Positions 1-7,609 of a DNA stretch of 29,114 nt are shown here, one piece after another. The notes under the pieces are model-generated. The model saw only the letters and a list, made by a program, of their open reading frames with translations, was not told where the DNA came from and made no database searches. The first letter of the stretch is position 1, and every line of letters begins with the position of its first letter. The DNA is taken from contig DDUV01000055.1 in the NCBI GenBank assembly GCA_002344975.1, positions 1-29,114 of the forward strand. The letters are read 5' to 3'. Position numbers and translations under genes: made by a program. The stretch is from Saprospiraceae bacterium UBA2329 (GTDB lineage Bacteria > Bacteroidota > Bacteroidia > Chitinophagales > Saprospiraceae).

Positions 1-1369
1 TGCCCATTCGGGGCACACACAAAACTTGCCCCTTGTATTTTAAATCACCTTTATAGCCACAACGAGAGCCATTTCTCCAAATGAATTTTCCAGGATAATC
101 TAGATCGGGAGATGTCACTTTGTAAAAATCCCTTTCATCTGAATTTATGTAATATGCAATTGAATATAGCGTCCCTTTAGGGTAATTTCTAATATCAAAA
201 ATTATGGATTTTGTGTCTTTTAATGCCTCCATAATGCTTGGAACTTCTTCTATTGTTAATACCCCCATGTTTACATAGCCAATATTACCTTCCAGCATTT
301 TGAAGGACTCCGTTGAGACTTTCGGCTTGTAGTTGAAGTCTTCATAAATATATCGAAATACTTTTTTGATCTTTATTTGATTATCTCTGATATATTCAAT
401 TGTAACAGTGTCTGTTGAACCTTTTAAAATAGCATGATTAAAATTATGCCTTTTTCTTGCAATATTTGAACCTGTAATGTATTTTGACCTATTGAAAAAA
501 ATATCTTCCAATGACTGACCATCTATTTTTGTGATTACATCGCCTATTCGCAAGTCATCTTTTTCGGCAAGAGCTTCATTGAAAAAATGAGTAACAACTA
601 CTTTGTCTTCAATTATTTCACAATAAACCGGCATCATGTATTTACCAAAAAAATCTGTCATCACATCTGTGTATAACCCTGCATGACTATCGTCAATGCT
701 CACAATCAATTCCAGCATTGCCAAATGGAAATCCAGTTCAGTTTTTGGGTGCGAAAATTTAGAAATTAATTGATTCAATACCTCATCCCAGTTCGTATCA
801 GTTTGATATTTATAGGGAAAGAAGTATTCGACAATATTCCAATAACGGAAAAGCGTCAGCAATCGTAAATTTTCATTTGTCCAATCAAAGTTTTTATAAA
901 TAGTTTCATTGGTTATATTTATATTGCCTACTTTCTTATAAGTTGTTACATAATGCTTCTTTCCTTGATGTCTATTTTGTTCAATGAACAATAGTTCTTT
1001 GATCACGGCAGAAGTAAGTATCTGCGAATTATTTATCCAGTTGAGATTGAAATTTTCATCAAAAATCTCCTGTTTGCCTACTGTTTTACATTTTTTACAT
1101 TCCTTCACTCGTCCTAATCCTTGAATCCACTCAAGATACACTTGGGATAAATCTTCCTTTGTGCCGCTGGCTTTAACTTTAGGCAAAATCCTAAATAATT
1201 CTTCATCCCAATTAAATTTACCAGCAGCAACATTAGGATGGTAGTATTTTAGGAACCCCCAAACCTTCCCAGTTAAAGCTAATTTTTCTGCTTCAGAAAT
1301 CTGGTCATTGGCAAGGGTAAAATTTAAAAGAAATATTACTCCAAGTATAGTGATAATTGCTTTCTTCAT
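1..1369 (-). CDS. Secreted S41-family peptidase, C-terminal part cut by the window edge
   Basis: An open frame of 456 codons runs from the ATG at 1369 to the window edge without a stop. It starts with a lipoprotein-free Sec signal peptide (MKKAIITILGVIFLLNFTLA, about residues 1-20), followed by the KVWGFLKYYHP stretch (about 35-45) typical of Bacteroidota S41 peptidases. A PDZ-like segment lies near residues 262-285 (LRIGDVITKIDGQSLEDI), and the tail-protease domain begins near 360 (NIGYVNMGVLT). The nucleophile region expected further on is outside the window, so activity cannot be judged. Known members cleave peptides or misfolded proteins in the periplasm or at the cell surface. The gene is clearly AT-rich compared with glgB next to it, which may reflect transfer or relaxed codon use. 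A promoter box lies about 115 nt upstream. The family call is firm; the substrate is unknown. Confidence 0.85.
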   Translation of the reverse strand, partial: MKKAIITILGVIFLLNFTLANDQISEAEKLALTGKVWGFLKYYHPNVAAGKFNWDEELFRILPKVKASGTKEDLSQVYLEWIQGLGRVKECKKCKTVGKQEIFDENFNLNWINNSQILTSAVIKELLFIEQNRHQGKKHYVTTYKKVGNINITNETIYKNFDWTNENLRLLTLFRYWNIVEYFFPYKYQTDTNWDEVLNQLISKFSHPKTELDFHLAMLELIVSIDDSHAGLYTDVMTDFFGKYMMPVYCEIIEDKVVVTHFFNEALAEKDDLRIGDVITKIDGQSLEDIFFNRSKYITGSNIARKRHNFNHAILKGSTDTVTIEYIRDNQIKIKKVFRYIYEDFNYKPKVSTESFKMLEGNIGYVNMGVLTIEEVPSIMEALKDTKSIIFDIRNYPKGTLYSIAYYINSDERDFYKVTSPDLDYPGKFIWRNGSRCGYKGDLKYKGQVLCVPRMG

Positions 1370-1483
1370 TTTCTTTATATGGTTGTTAACTTATGTTTAC
1401 CGAACTCTCGGCCCATAGCCTCCCTGTCGTCAATCCCCCCGCATCCACTTTTCTCACAGGTCTCCATTCCGAACTCAACTCTG

Positions 1484-1491
1484 CAAAGCTA
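1484..1491 (-). promoter_or_regulatory. Putative Bacteroidota -7 box for the S41 peptidase
   Basis: On the minus strand the sequence reads TAGCTTTGCA, matching TAnnTTTG with the often-seen trailing GCA. It lies about 115 nt before the peptidase ATG. No convincing -33 TTG is visible at the expected distance. The rest of the 1370-1598 gap shows no gene I can support. Confidence 0.4.
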
Positions 1492-1598
1492 ATGTAAGTT
1501 TGGCATAAAATTGACTGCTGCCTAAAAAAACTTTTCGCCCCCTCGCTCCGCTTTTCGTCGCGCCTCCACATTCCTGCCTCCACAATGGCGGCAATGTG

Positions 1599-1606
1599 TA
1601 TATTTG
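1599..1606 (+). promoter_or_regulatory. Putative Bacteroidota -7 box for glgB
   Basis: TATATTTG matches TAnnTTTG. Transcription would start around 1612-1615, downstream of the first in-frame ATG at 1596. This supports the ATG at 1635 as the real start of glgB. Confidence 0.5.
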
Positions 1607-1634
1607 CCCGCAAATCGTCAATTACCGCCAACGT

Positions 1635-3638
1635 ATGTCAAAAGTAATCGAACACAGCCTGCTCACTGACTTTGACGTCAGCCTGTTTCGGGCCGGAAAG
1701 CACTTCAGGATTTACAACAAACTCGGCAGCCACATCACCGAAGTGGAGGGGCAGTCGGGCGTTTATTTCGGCGTGTGGGCGCCCAATGCCCGCAATGTGT
1801 CCGTCATCGGCAGTTTCAACGGCTGGAACCCGCAGGCCCATCCCCTCGCGCCCCGGCACGACGGCTCCGGCATCTGGGAAGGCTTTATTCCCGGCGCCAA
1901 AAAGGGAGATTTATACAAATACCGCATCGTATCGTACGAAGGCCGCCGGTTGGAAAAAACTGACCCTTACGGGCGATTTTTTGAAATTCCGCCCAATACC
2001 GCCACCGTGATATGGGACAATGCCTACGAATGGAAAGACGATGTCTGGATGGAGCGGCGCAGGAAAAATGCGGGTTTGCAGCAACCGTTTTCCGTGTATG
2101 AGGTACACCTCGGCTCCTGGATGAAAAAAAGCGGAGGCTTTGAATCGCTGACATACAGGGAGTTGGCCGAAAAACTGCCGGCGTATGTGCGCGAAATGGG
2201 CTTTACGCACGTCGAGTTTTTGCCGGTCATGGAGCACCCCTATTTCCCGTCCTGGGGCTATCAGATCACCGGGTATTTTGCGCCGAGCAGCCGTTTCGGC
2301 ACGCCGCAGGACTACATGCACTTGGTGGATGCCCTGCATCAGGCCGGCGTGGGCGTGATTTTGGACTGGGTGCCCTCGCATTTCCCGACGGATGCGCATG
2401 GTCTGGCCGATTTCGACGGCACGCACCTGTACGATCATGCCGATCCGCGCAAGGGTTTTCACCCCGACTGGAAGAGCGCCATTTTTAATTATGGTCGCTA
2501 CGAGGTGCGTTCTTTCCTCATTTCCAACGCTTTGTACTGGATGGATGCCTACCATACCGACGGCTTGCGGGTGGATGCGGTGGCCTCGATGCTGTATTTG
2601 GATTATTCCAGAAAAGAGGGCGAATGGCTGCCCAATCATCTCGGCGGCAAGGAAAACTTAGAGGCCATCGGCTTTTTGAAGGAATTCAACGAGACCGTTT
2701 ATTCCGAATACCCCGACACCATGACCATCGCGGAGGAGTCAACGGCCTGGCCGGGCGTTTCGAAGCCTACTTTTGACGGCGGTCTGGGCTTCGGCCAAAA
2801 ATGGATGATGGGCTGGATGCACGACACGCTCAAGTATTTCCTCACCGATCCGCTGTTCAGAAGCCACAACCACAATGCCATCACGTTCAGCATCGTGTAT
2901 GCTTTCAGCGAGCATTTTATGCTGCCGCTTTCGCACGATGAAGTGGTACACGGCAAAGGCCCGCTGATAGACCGCATGCCCGGCGATCACTGGCAGCGCT
3001 TGGCCAACCTGCGCCTGCTTTTCGGCTACATGTGGATGCACCCCGGCAGCAAATTGCTGTTCATGGGCGGCGAGTTTGGGCAAACCACCGAATGGAGCAT
3101 CGAAAAAGGCATTCAGTGGTCATTGTTAGACAAGCCGGGACATCGCGGAGTACAGCTCTGGGTGCAGCAACTCAACAAATTTTACACCGCTCATCCGGCC
3201 CTCTATCGCAAGCAATTTTCGCACGAGGGCTTCGAATGGATTGATTTACAGGATTATAAAAACAGCGTACTCGTCTTCTTGCGCAAAGGCGACAAGACCG
3301 ACGAACAACTCATCGTGGCGCTCAATTTCACGCCCGTACCCCGCGAAGGCTACCACGTCGGCGCTCCGGCGGGCGGCGTTTGGACGGAAGTGCTGAACAG
3401 CGATGCAGCCGAATGGGGCGGTTCGGGCAAGTATGAAAACGGCAAAGCGAAGGCTGAAAAAGCGCCGCGACATGGCCGCGATTACTCCCTCGCTCTGACG
3501 CTGCCGCCTTTGGGCTGTGTGGTGCTGCTGCAAAAACCGGCGCCGCGCAAAACAAGCGCCAAAGCTGTGCCTGCTGCCGAAAAAGCGGCTGAACCGGCTT
3601 CGCCCAAACCCAAAACGGCCAAAAAGAAAGCGGGATGA
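1635..3638 (+). CDS. glgB: 1,4-alpha-glucan branching enzyme (GH13)
   Basis: This 667-aa cytoplasmic enzyme makes alpha-1,6 branches in glycogen (EC 2.4.1.18). The order is an N-terminal CBM48-type domain (GSFNGWNP near residues 59-66), a GH13 barrel and a C-terminal beta domain. All GH13 hallmarks are present: DWVPSHF near 244, GLRVDAVASM with nucleophile Asp314, IAEEST with acid/base Glu367, and LSHDEVVHGKG with His434/Asp435. I chose the ATG at 1635 over 1596 because a promoter box overlaps the upstream codons and the homologous region begins just after 1635. The last 35 or so residues form an extra Lys/Ala/Pro-rich basic tail not needed for catalysis. The stop codon overlaps the start of a histidine kinase (ATGA), so the two are probably translationally coupled. 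No other glycogen gene is in view. Confidence 0.95.
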   Translation: MSKVIEHSLLTDFDVSLFRAGKHFRIYNKLGSHITEVEGQSGVYFGVWAPNARNVSVIGSFNGWNPQAHPLAPRHDGSGIWEGFIPGAKKGDLYKYRIVSYEGRRLEKTDPYGRFFEIPPNTATVIWDNAYEWKDDVWMERRRKNAGLQQPFSVYEVHLGSWMKKSGGFESLTYRELAEKLPAYVREMGFTHVEFLPVMEHPYFPSWGYQITGYFAPSSRFGTPQDYMHLVDALHQAGVGVILDWVPSHFPTDAHGLADFDGTHLYDHADPRKGFHPDWKSAIFNYGRYEVRSFLISNALYWMDAYHTDGLRVDAVASMLYLDYSRKEGEWLPNHLGGKENLEAIGFLKEFNETVYSEYPDTMTIAEESTAWPGVSKPTFDGGLGFGQKWMMGWMHDTLKYFLTDPLFRSHNHNAITFSIVYAFSEHFMLPLSHDEVVHGKGPLIDRMPGDHWQRLANLRLLFGYMWMHPGSKLLFMGGEFGQTTEWSIEKGIQWSLLDKPGHRGVQLWVQQLNKFYTAHPALYRKQFSHEGFEWIDLQDYKNSVLVFLRKGDKTDEQLIVALNFTPVPREGYHVGAPAGGVWTEVLNSDAAEWGGSGKYENGKAKAEKAPRHGRDYSLALTLPPLGCVVLLQKPAPRKTSAKAVPAAEKAAEPASPKPKTAKKKAG

Positions 3639-4630
3639 CGCGCGACGCCAAATTGCGGTGGGGTTCCATCATTGTGATCGGCTACATCATGGCGGCCTTT
3701 GTGTGGTGGGCATTGTTGTTGTTCAAAAAAAACCACATTGCATTCGAGGCGCAATACCGGGCCGGTTTTTATGAAATGCTGGCCCAGGGTTTGGTGGAAA
3801 ATGAAGGGCAGTACCGGCAAAGCGACCTGTACAAGATGCTCTTCACGACGTATCGCAAGCAGATGTTTATGATCATCGGCGAGGGTTGTGTGTTTGTGCT
3901 CAGCCTGATTTTGGGCGTGTGGTTCATCCACAACGGCTACCGGAAAGAAGTGGCTGCGGGCCGGCAACGGCGCAATTTCCTGCTCTCCATCACCCACGAA
4001 CTGAAGTCGCCCATAGCGGGCATACAACTGGCGGTGGAAACGCTGTTGAAACGGGATTTGCCCCGCGAAAAGAGCCTGCCTTTGCTGCAAAGCTCCCTGC
4101 GCGAAACAACGCGGCTGAAGAACCTGGTGAACGACCTGCTGCTCTCGGCCAAGCTCGAATCGGCGTACCAGTTGCACATCGAACCCTTGAATCTGGCCGA
4201 GCTTGCCGCCGGTATTGTGGAGGACTTCCGCATCAGATACCCCAAGGCCGGCTTTGAGTTTGAAGCGCCCGATGAATTGCCCTTGTTCTCCGGCGACCGC
4301 TCCGGGCTTACCTCCGTTGTCCAGAATCTCGTTGAAAATGCCGTCAAGTATTCGCCCGAACCGGCACAGGTGCGGGTGGCGCTGTCTGCTCAGCCCGGCG
4401 CGCTGCACATCGAAGTGGCCGATTCCGGCATCGGTATTCCCGACCGGGAGAAATCGCGCATTTTCGACAAGTTTTACCGCATCGGCAACGAGGATACGCG
4501 GCAAACCAAAGGCACGGGTTTGGGTTTGTACATAGTGGATCAGATTGTGAAGGCGCACGGAGGCAGTATTTCGGTGCGGGATCATCAGCCGGCGGGGTCT
4601 GTTTTTTTGATTTTGTTGCCTTTGAAATAA
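3635..4630 (+). CDS. Two-TM sensor histidine kinase
   Basis: This 331-aa inner-membrane kinase has a transmembrane helix at about 11-30, a short extracytoplasmic segment of roughly 48 residues, and a second helix at about 78-99. The HisKA domain follows, with phospho-acceptor His121 in SITHELKSPIAG. The HATPase domain has an N box (QNLVENAVKYS, Asn235), G1 (DSGIGIP, from 263), an F box (FDKFYRI) and G2 (GTGLGLYIV, from 293). All catalytic motifs are intact. There is no HAMP, PAS or other recognisable sensor domain, so the signal is unknown. Its ATG overlaps the glgB stop by 4 nt. The likely partner is the OmpR-type regulator that starts at 4821 after an unusual repeat-rich gap. Confidence 0.93.
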   Translation: MTRDAKLRWGSIIVIGYIMAAFVWWALLLFKKNHIAFEAQYRAGFYEMLAQGLVENEGQYRQSDLYKMLFTTYRKQMFMIIGEGCVFVLSLILGVWFIHNGYRKEVAAGRQRRNFLLSITHELKSPIAGIQLAVETLLKRDLPREKSLPLLQSSLRETTRLKNLVNDLLLSAKLESAYQLHIEPLNLAELAAGIVEDFRIRYPKAGFEFEAPDELPLFSGDRSGLTSVVQNLVENAVKYSPEPAQVRVALSAQPGALHIEVADSGIGIPDREKSRIFDKFYRIGNEDTRQTKGTGLGLYIVDQIVKAHGGSISVRDHQPAGSVFLILLPLK

Positions 4631-4648
4631 TCTATTTGGGCTGCAAGC

Positions 4649-4785
4649 CATAAGCCATTAGCTTGTTTTTTCTAAGGAATTTGATTTTCCTCAAGGGGAA
4701 ATTTCTGAATGTGATTTTGAAAATGAATTTTTTACTTTTGGAAAATCAGGCTAATGGCCAGCAGCTACTGGCTAATGGCCTATGA
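4649..4785. repeat. Nested inverted and direct repeats between kinase and regulator genes
   Basis: GGCTAATGGCC occurs twice as a direct repeat (4749-4759 and 4770-4780), and the inverted copy AGCCATTAGC lies at 4653-4662. Inside these, TGATTTTCC (4682-4690) pairs with GGAAAATCA (4740-4748). A small local hairpin GCCAG/CTGGC can also form between the two direct copies. The arrangement resembles a decayed palindromic element or a leader able to fold in more than one way. Confidence 0.6.
4733..4740 (+). promoter_or_regulatory. Putative internal -7 box for the response regulator
   Basis: TACTTTTG is an exact TAnnTTTG match inside the repeat-rich gap. Transcription from about 4747 would give the regulator its own mRNA, with a leader of about 75 nt carrying both GGCTAATGGCC copies. 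Confidence 0.4.
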
Positions 4786-4820
4786 AGACCGCCAACAACT
4801 ATAAATCAACCTTGAACAAC

Positions 4821-5507
4821 ATGTACCGAATCCTATTGGTAGAAGACGAAGAAAGCATCCGCGAGGCGGTGAAGTTGAATCTGGAACTCGAACATTACGA
4901 GGTGGTGGCCACCGGCAGCGGCCGGGAGGCCATGGCGATTGTGCAGGAACAGCGTTTCGACTTGCTTTTGCTCGATGTGATGCTGCCCGAAGTGAGCGGT
5001 TTTGAAATCTGCGAGCAGGTGCGCCTCACCGACCGCGAAGTGCCGATTCTGTTTTTGACGGCCAAAGACGGCGCTATGGACCGCGTGCAGGGCCTCAAAC
5101 TCGGCGCCGACGATTACCTCACCAAGCCTTTTGTGTTGGAGGAACTGCTGCTGCGGGTCAACAACCTCGTGCGGCGGGCGCAAAAGGGCCACGATCACGG
5201 TCCGGATGTGGCGGAATTCGGTGGCAACCGCGTCAATTTTGTCACGTTTGAGGCGCAGGGCCAACAGGGGGCATTTACCCTCACCAAAAAGGAGGCCATG
5301 CTGCTCAAGTTGTTGATAGACAGGAAAAACGAGGTCATTTCCCGACAGCATATTCTCTCTACGGTGTGGGGCTACGATGTGTTTCCATCCACCCGCACGA
5401 TTGATAATTTTATCCTTGCGTTCAGGAAGTATTTTGAGGAAGACCCGGCAAATCCGAAGTTCTTTTTGTCTATCAGAGGGATTGGATACAAGTTTGCGAT
5501 GGAGTAG
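4821..5507 (+). CDS. OmpR/PhoB-family response regulator
   Basis: This 228-aa cytoplasmic DNA-binding regulator has an N-terminal receiver domain with acidic pocket Glu8/Asp9, phospho-acceptor Asp52 (LLLDVMLPEVSG), Thr80 and Lys102 (YLTKPF). A winged-helix output domain follows (about 130-228), ending in the usual IRGIGYKFAME strand-turn. I chose the ATG at 4821 because MYRILLVEDEE starts directly at the first receiver strand; an in-frame ATG at 4782 would add 13 residues without similarity to the fold. It sits downstream of the histidine kinase and is its probable partner, but a separate promoter box and the repeats upstream may let it be expressed independently. Targets are unknown; glgB and the kinase operon itself are candidates. 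Confidence 0.95.
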   Translation: MYRILLVEDEESIREAVKLNLELEHYEVVATGSGREAMAIVQEQRFDLLLLDVMLPEVSGFEICEQVRLTDREVPILFLTAKDGAMDRVQGLKLGADDYLTKPFVLEELLLRVNNLVRRAQKGHDHGPDVAEFGGNRVNFVTFEAQGQQGAFTLTKKEAMLLKLLIDRKNEVISRQHILSTVWGYDVFPSTRTIDNFILAFRKYFEEDPANPKFFLSIRGIGYKFAME

Positions 5508-5563
5508 GTGCAAAGAGCATAGGGCATTACGATCATGCAAATCTGCGTCTTTCAGTGTCGGGG

Positions 5564-5594
5564 GGCAGGCGGTAACTTCCGGTTACCTCCTGCC
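5564..5594. terminator. Hairpin, probable bidirectional terminator between converging genes
   Basis: GGCAGG-C-GGTAAC (5564-5576) pairs with GTTACC-T-CCTGCC (5582-5594), leaving one mismatch and a 5-nt loop. A T-rich stretch follows at 5612-5628. It lies between the response regulator (+) and the WG-repeat gene (-), where a shared terminator is expected. The T tract is some distance from the stem, so it is not a classical terminator. Confidence 0.45.
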
Positions 5595-5631
5595 TTGGTG
5601 GGCACGAGCAAATTTTTTAGTTTTTTTGTAG

Positions 5632-5674
5632 GCGGGTGGAACCCGCAGGATAGTCTGCTCAAGGTAGAACCTTG
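5632..5674. repeat. Two adjacent short hairpins (REP-like)
   Basis: GCGGGT/ACCCGC with a 3-nt GGA loop (5632-5646) is followed by CAAGGT/ACCTTG with a 3-nt AGA loop (5660-5674). Together with the hairpin at 5564 they make three palindromes within 111 nt of non-coding DNA, the pattern of a small dispersed repeat. Confidence 0.5.
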
Positions 5675-5716
5675 CGCGGGCGGCTAGAATGCGGCAAGGG
5701 CGCTATTTTCAAAGTT

Positions 5717-6916
5717 TTAATCAAACCTGAAATATTCCACCCCGTTTTCGCCGACGTAGCCTTCGTTGTTTCCTATTTTGACTATGAATACTCCAAAGTT
5801 CCAGTTATTGTTTACCCGGAGTATTTCATGCGGAAGAATAGAATCGTATTTAGGCTCAATGACCGGATAGTGCGAAAAGAATATTTTGCGGCCCTCTTTT
5901 CCATTCAAATAAAGTTGAGCTTCTGTGTTGGTGTCGGTAAATACAATTTCATCATAAATGAAGGGTAAAATGATTTCGCCATTTTCGTTGACCACTCCCA
6001 TTTTGCCATCCTGCTTTTGCAAGACCAATTTTTGAAAACCGTACTTTTGAGCCGAAGGATTTCTGGAGAAGTCTATTGTGGTTGGAACCTTAGATGAACC
6101 CCGCCTTTGATATGCTTCCTCTAGGGCTACCCCAATCCATTCACCATCTTCTTCTTCCAATTGTGAGGCTATATCCGCATCAATAGCATAAGGAGTCAGT
6201 TTGCCATCAGATGTTTTTGAATATTTTCCGTTTTTATGCATGGCTAAAGCGATATGATTTGCATAGGCTCCCTTTTTAACATAGACCTCACGAACCTGCA
6301 CGATATCTGTTTTTACCATCCGCTTTTTGTCGGGAGAATACATCATGTACGTTTTATCCGACCGGTTTTTGAGCAAAATAACATCCCGCGAAATAGCCTC
6401 CCACGATACAGTATCATAAAAGGTTTTGGTTATTAATCTCTCGGTCGCCGAAAGATACAGCCCATACTTGCGGTCTGTATTTCTGACAAGCTGACGACCA
6501 CCGGGTAAATGCTGGTCAATACTTCTCAACAATTCGTACGACTCCGGAACCAGCAATCCTTTTTCTGCCGTAAATAAATTGCGCCCGCCGTGAGTAGTAA
6601 CGCTTGCGTTGTAATACACTTTATTTTCAACAACGGTTTGATAAAAGAATCTCGCCTGTTTAAACTTCGGCTGAATGACGATATTCCCCAGCGTATCCGA
6701 CCAGCCCCATTTTCCATGATCGTTGAAAGGAATCAGCAGCAGGTAATTGATATCGCCTTTAGTGGTCGGCGTCCATGCCGAATCGGCTCCTGGAGGCGGC
6801 GGAGGCGGCGGGGTGGAAAAACTTAAATTTTGCCCGTTTAAAGAGAGCAAAACAGCGAAGTTGATCAACAGGGGAATAATAGCCCGGAGCGAACTTCCAA
6901 GATGTAGCTTTTTCAT
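5717..6916 (-). CDS. Secreted WG-repeat protein
   Basis: This 399-aa exported protein has an N-terminal signal peptide (hydrophobic core IIPLLINFAVLLSL, cleavage near residue 29). A run of seven prolines follows (about 36-42), then degenerate WG beta-repeats: HGKWGWSDTLGNIVIQPKF near 67-85, RKYGLYLSATERLITKTFYD near 148-167, and DGKMGVVNENGEIILPFIYD near 305-325. WG repeats are small beta units of uncertain function, common in exported Bacteroidota proteins and usually read as binding modules. No catalytic motif is visible. The ATG at 6916 is followed directly by the signal peptide and is preceded by a good promoter box. Base composition is more AT-rich than glgB or gyrA. Confidence 0.8.
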   Translation of the reverse strand: MKKLHLGSSLRAIIPLLINFAVLLSLNGQNLSFSTPPPPPPPGADSAWTPTTKGDINYLLLIPFNDHGKWGWSDTLGNIVIQPKFKQARFFYQTVVENKVYYNASVTTHGGRNLFTAEKGLLVPESYELLRSIDQHLPGGRQLVRNTDRKYGLYLSATERLITKTFYDTVSWEAISRDVILLKNRSDKTYMMYSPDKKRMVKTDIVQVREVYVKKGAYANHIALAMHKNGKYSKTSDGKLTPYAIDADIASQLEEEDGEWIGVALEEAYQRRGSSKVPTTIDFSRNPSAQKYGFQKLVLQKQDGKMGVVNENGEIILPFIYDEIVFTDTNTEAQLYLNGKEGRKIFFSHYPVIEPKYDSILPHEILRVNNNWNFGVFIVKIGNNEGYVGENGVEYFRFD

Positions 6917-6935
6917 AAGGTTGTTTTGTTTGACA

Positions 6936-6943
6936 CAAAAGTA
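6936..6943 (-). promoter_or_regulatory. Putative -7 box for the WG-repeat gene
   Basis: The minus strand reads TACTTTTG, an exact TAnnTTTG match, with an expected transcription start about 13 nt before the ATG at 6916. Confidence 0.45.
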
Positions 6944-6982
6944 GGGCTTTCTGAATAAAAAAATCGTCTATCAAATCAGCAC

Positions 6983-7510
6983 TCACACCAACATCTCCCA
7001 GTCATAATCATCCTTTCCCGGCTTGATGTCAACGGGGCGAATTTCTCGTATCCATTCTTTGCGAATGCAGGGTATGGCCGCCTGAACATCATCATTCGGC
7101 TCCATTTCCAAAGGCAGCGAAAACATCTCGTAATGACATTCCGGGTGGCGGATGGCGCCGTAGTCTATCACCTCGTCGAGTAGTTCGTTGAAGCGGCCGT
7201 AGGACGAGAGCAGGCACAATTCGTCGGGCACTTCCAATTCAATATTGACGATGCCGTTGAGCAATTGGTAATCCGTCAGCAGGCTCCGGGCCGTGCCCAC
7301 GGTAGGTTGCCCGTACCACTTGCCGCAGGAATGCCAGGCCCAAACCGGGGCGTGTCCGTTCAGTGCAATGCCGTGTCGTTCCATCTCGGTGGCCATCCAC
7401 TGGTATGCAGGGCGCCAGTTTACCGGAGTAAGCCGCCAATCTGCATGGATGACCTCGTATTTATCCAAGAAGTTCTCCAGCTCTGCCGATTGAAAAGTCC
7501 ACAGTTTCAT
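6983..7510 (-). CDS. DUF3841-like protein
   Basis: This is a 175-aa probably cytoplasmic protein without signal peptide or membrane helix. It begins MKLWTFQSAELENFL and carries the features I associate with the DUF3841 family: a W-x-x-A-Y-x-W-M segment (WRPAYQWMATEM, near residues 35-46), PVWAWHSCG (near 56-64), and IELEVPDELCLLS (near 92-104). The biochemical role of the family is not known to me. I chose the ATG at 7510 because homologous sequence starts exactly there; the upstream in-frame ATG at 7564 would add 18 unrelated residues and run into the promoter region of the divergent OmpA-type gene. It probably has its own transcription unit. The family call is from memory of the motif pattern. 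Confidence 0.7.
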   Translation of the reverse strand: MKLWTFQSAELENFLDKYEVIHADWRLTPVNWRPAYQWMATEMERHGIALNGHAPVWAWHSCGKWYGQPTVGTARSLLTDYQLLNGIVNIELEVPDELCLLSSYGRFNELLDEVIDYGAIRHPECHYEMFSLPLEMEPNDDVQAAIPCIRKEWIREIRPVDIKPGKDDYDWEMLV

Positions 7511-7568
7511 AACGGGTGGCAAAAGTCGCAAAAGCTGCGTGATCTTGCAACAATATTTCCACATTCAC

Positions 7569-7576
7569 TATCTTGC
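7569..7576 (+). promoter_or_regulatory. Weak putative promoter for the TPR/PD40/OmpA gene
   Basis: TATCTTGC resembles TAnnTTTG with one change, and a TTG at 7545-7547 lies 21 nt upstream. The leader would be about 27 nt. The position between divergent genes fits. Confidence 0.3.
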
Positions 7577-7609
7577 GGGCCTTATTTATCATCAATCCCG
7601 ATACGACCC

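Noticed and set aside
3482..4651. A 389-codon minus-strand frame opposite the histidine kinase
   Set aside because: It is the antisense shadow of a kinase with all catalytic boxes and shows no recognisable domain.
5564..5674. A CRISPR array
   Set aside because: The palindromes differ from each other and there are no equal-length spacers or cas genes.
7265..7609. A 115-codon N-terminal extension of the TPR/PD40/OmpA protein
   Set aside because: It would bury the signal peptide and overlap the divergent DUF3841-like gene; the ATG at 7610 directly precedes the signal peptide.
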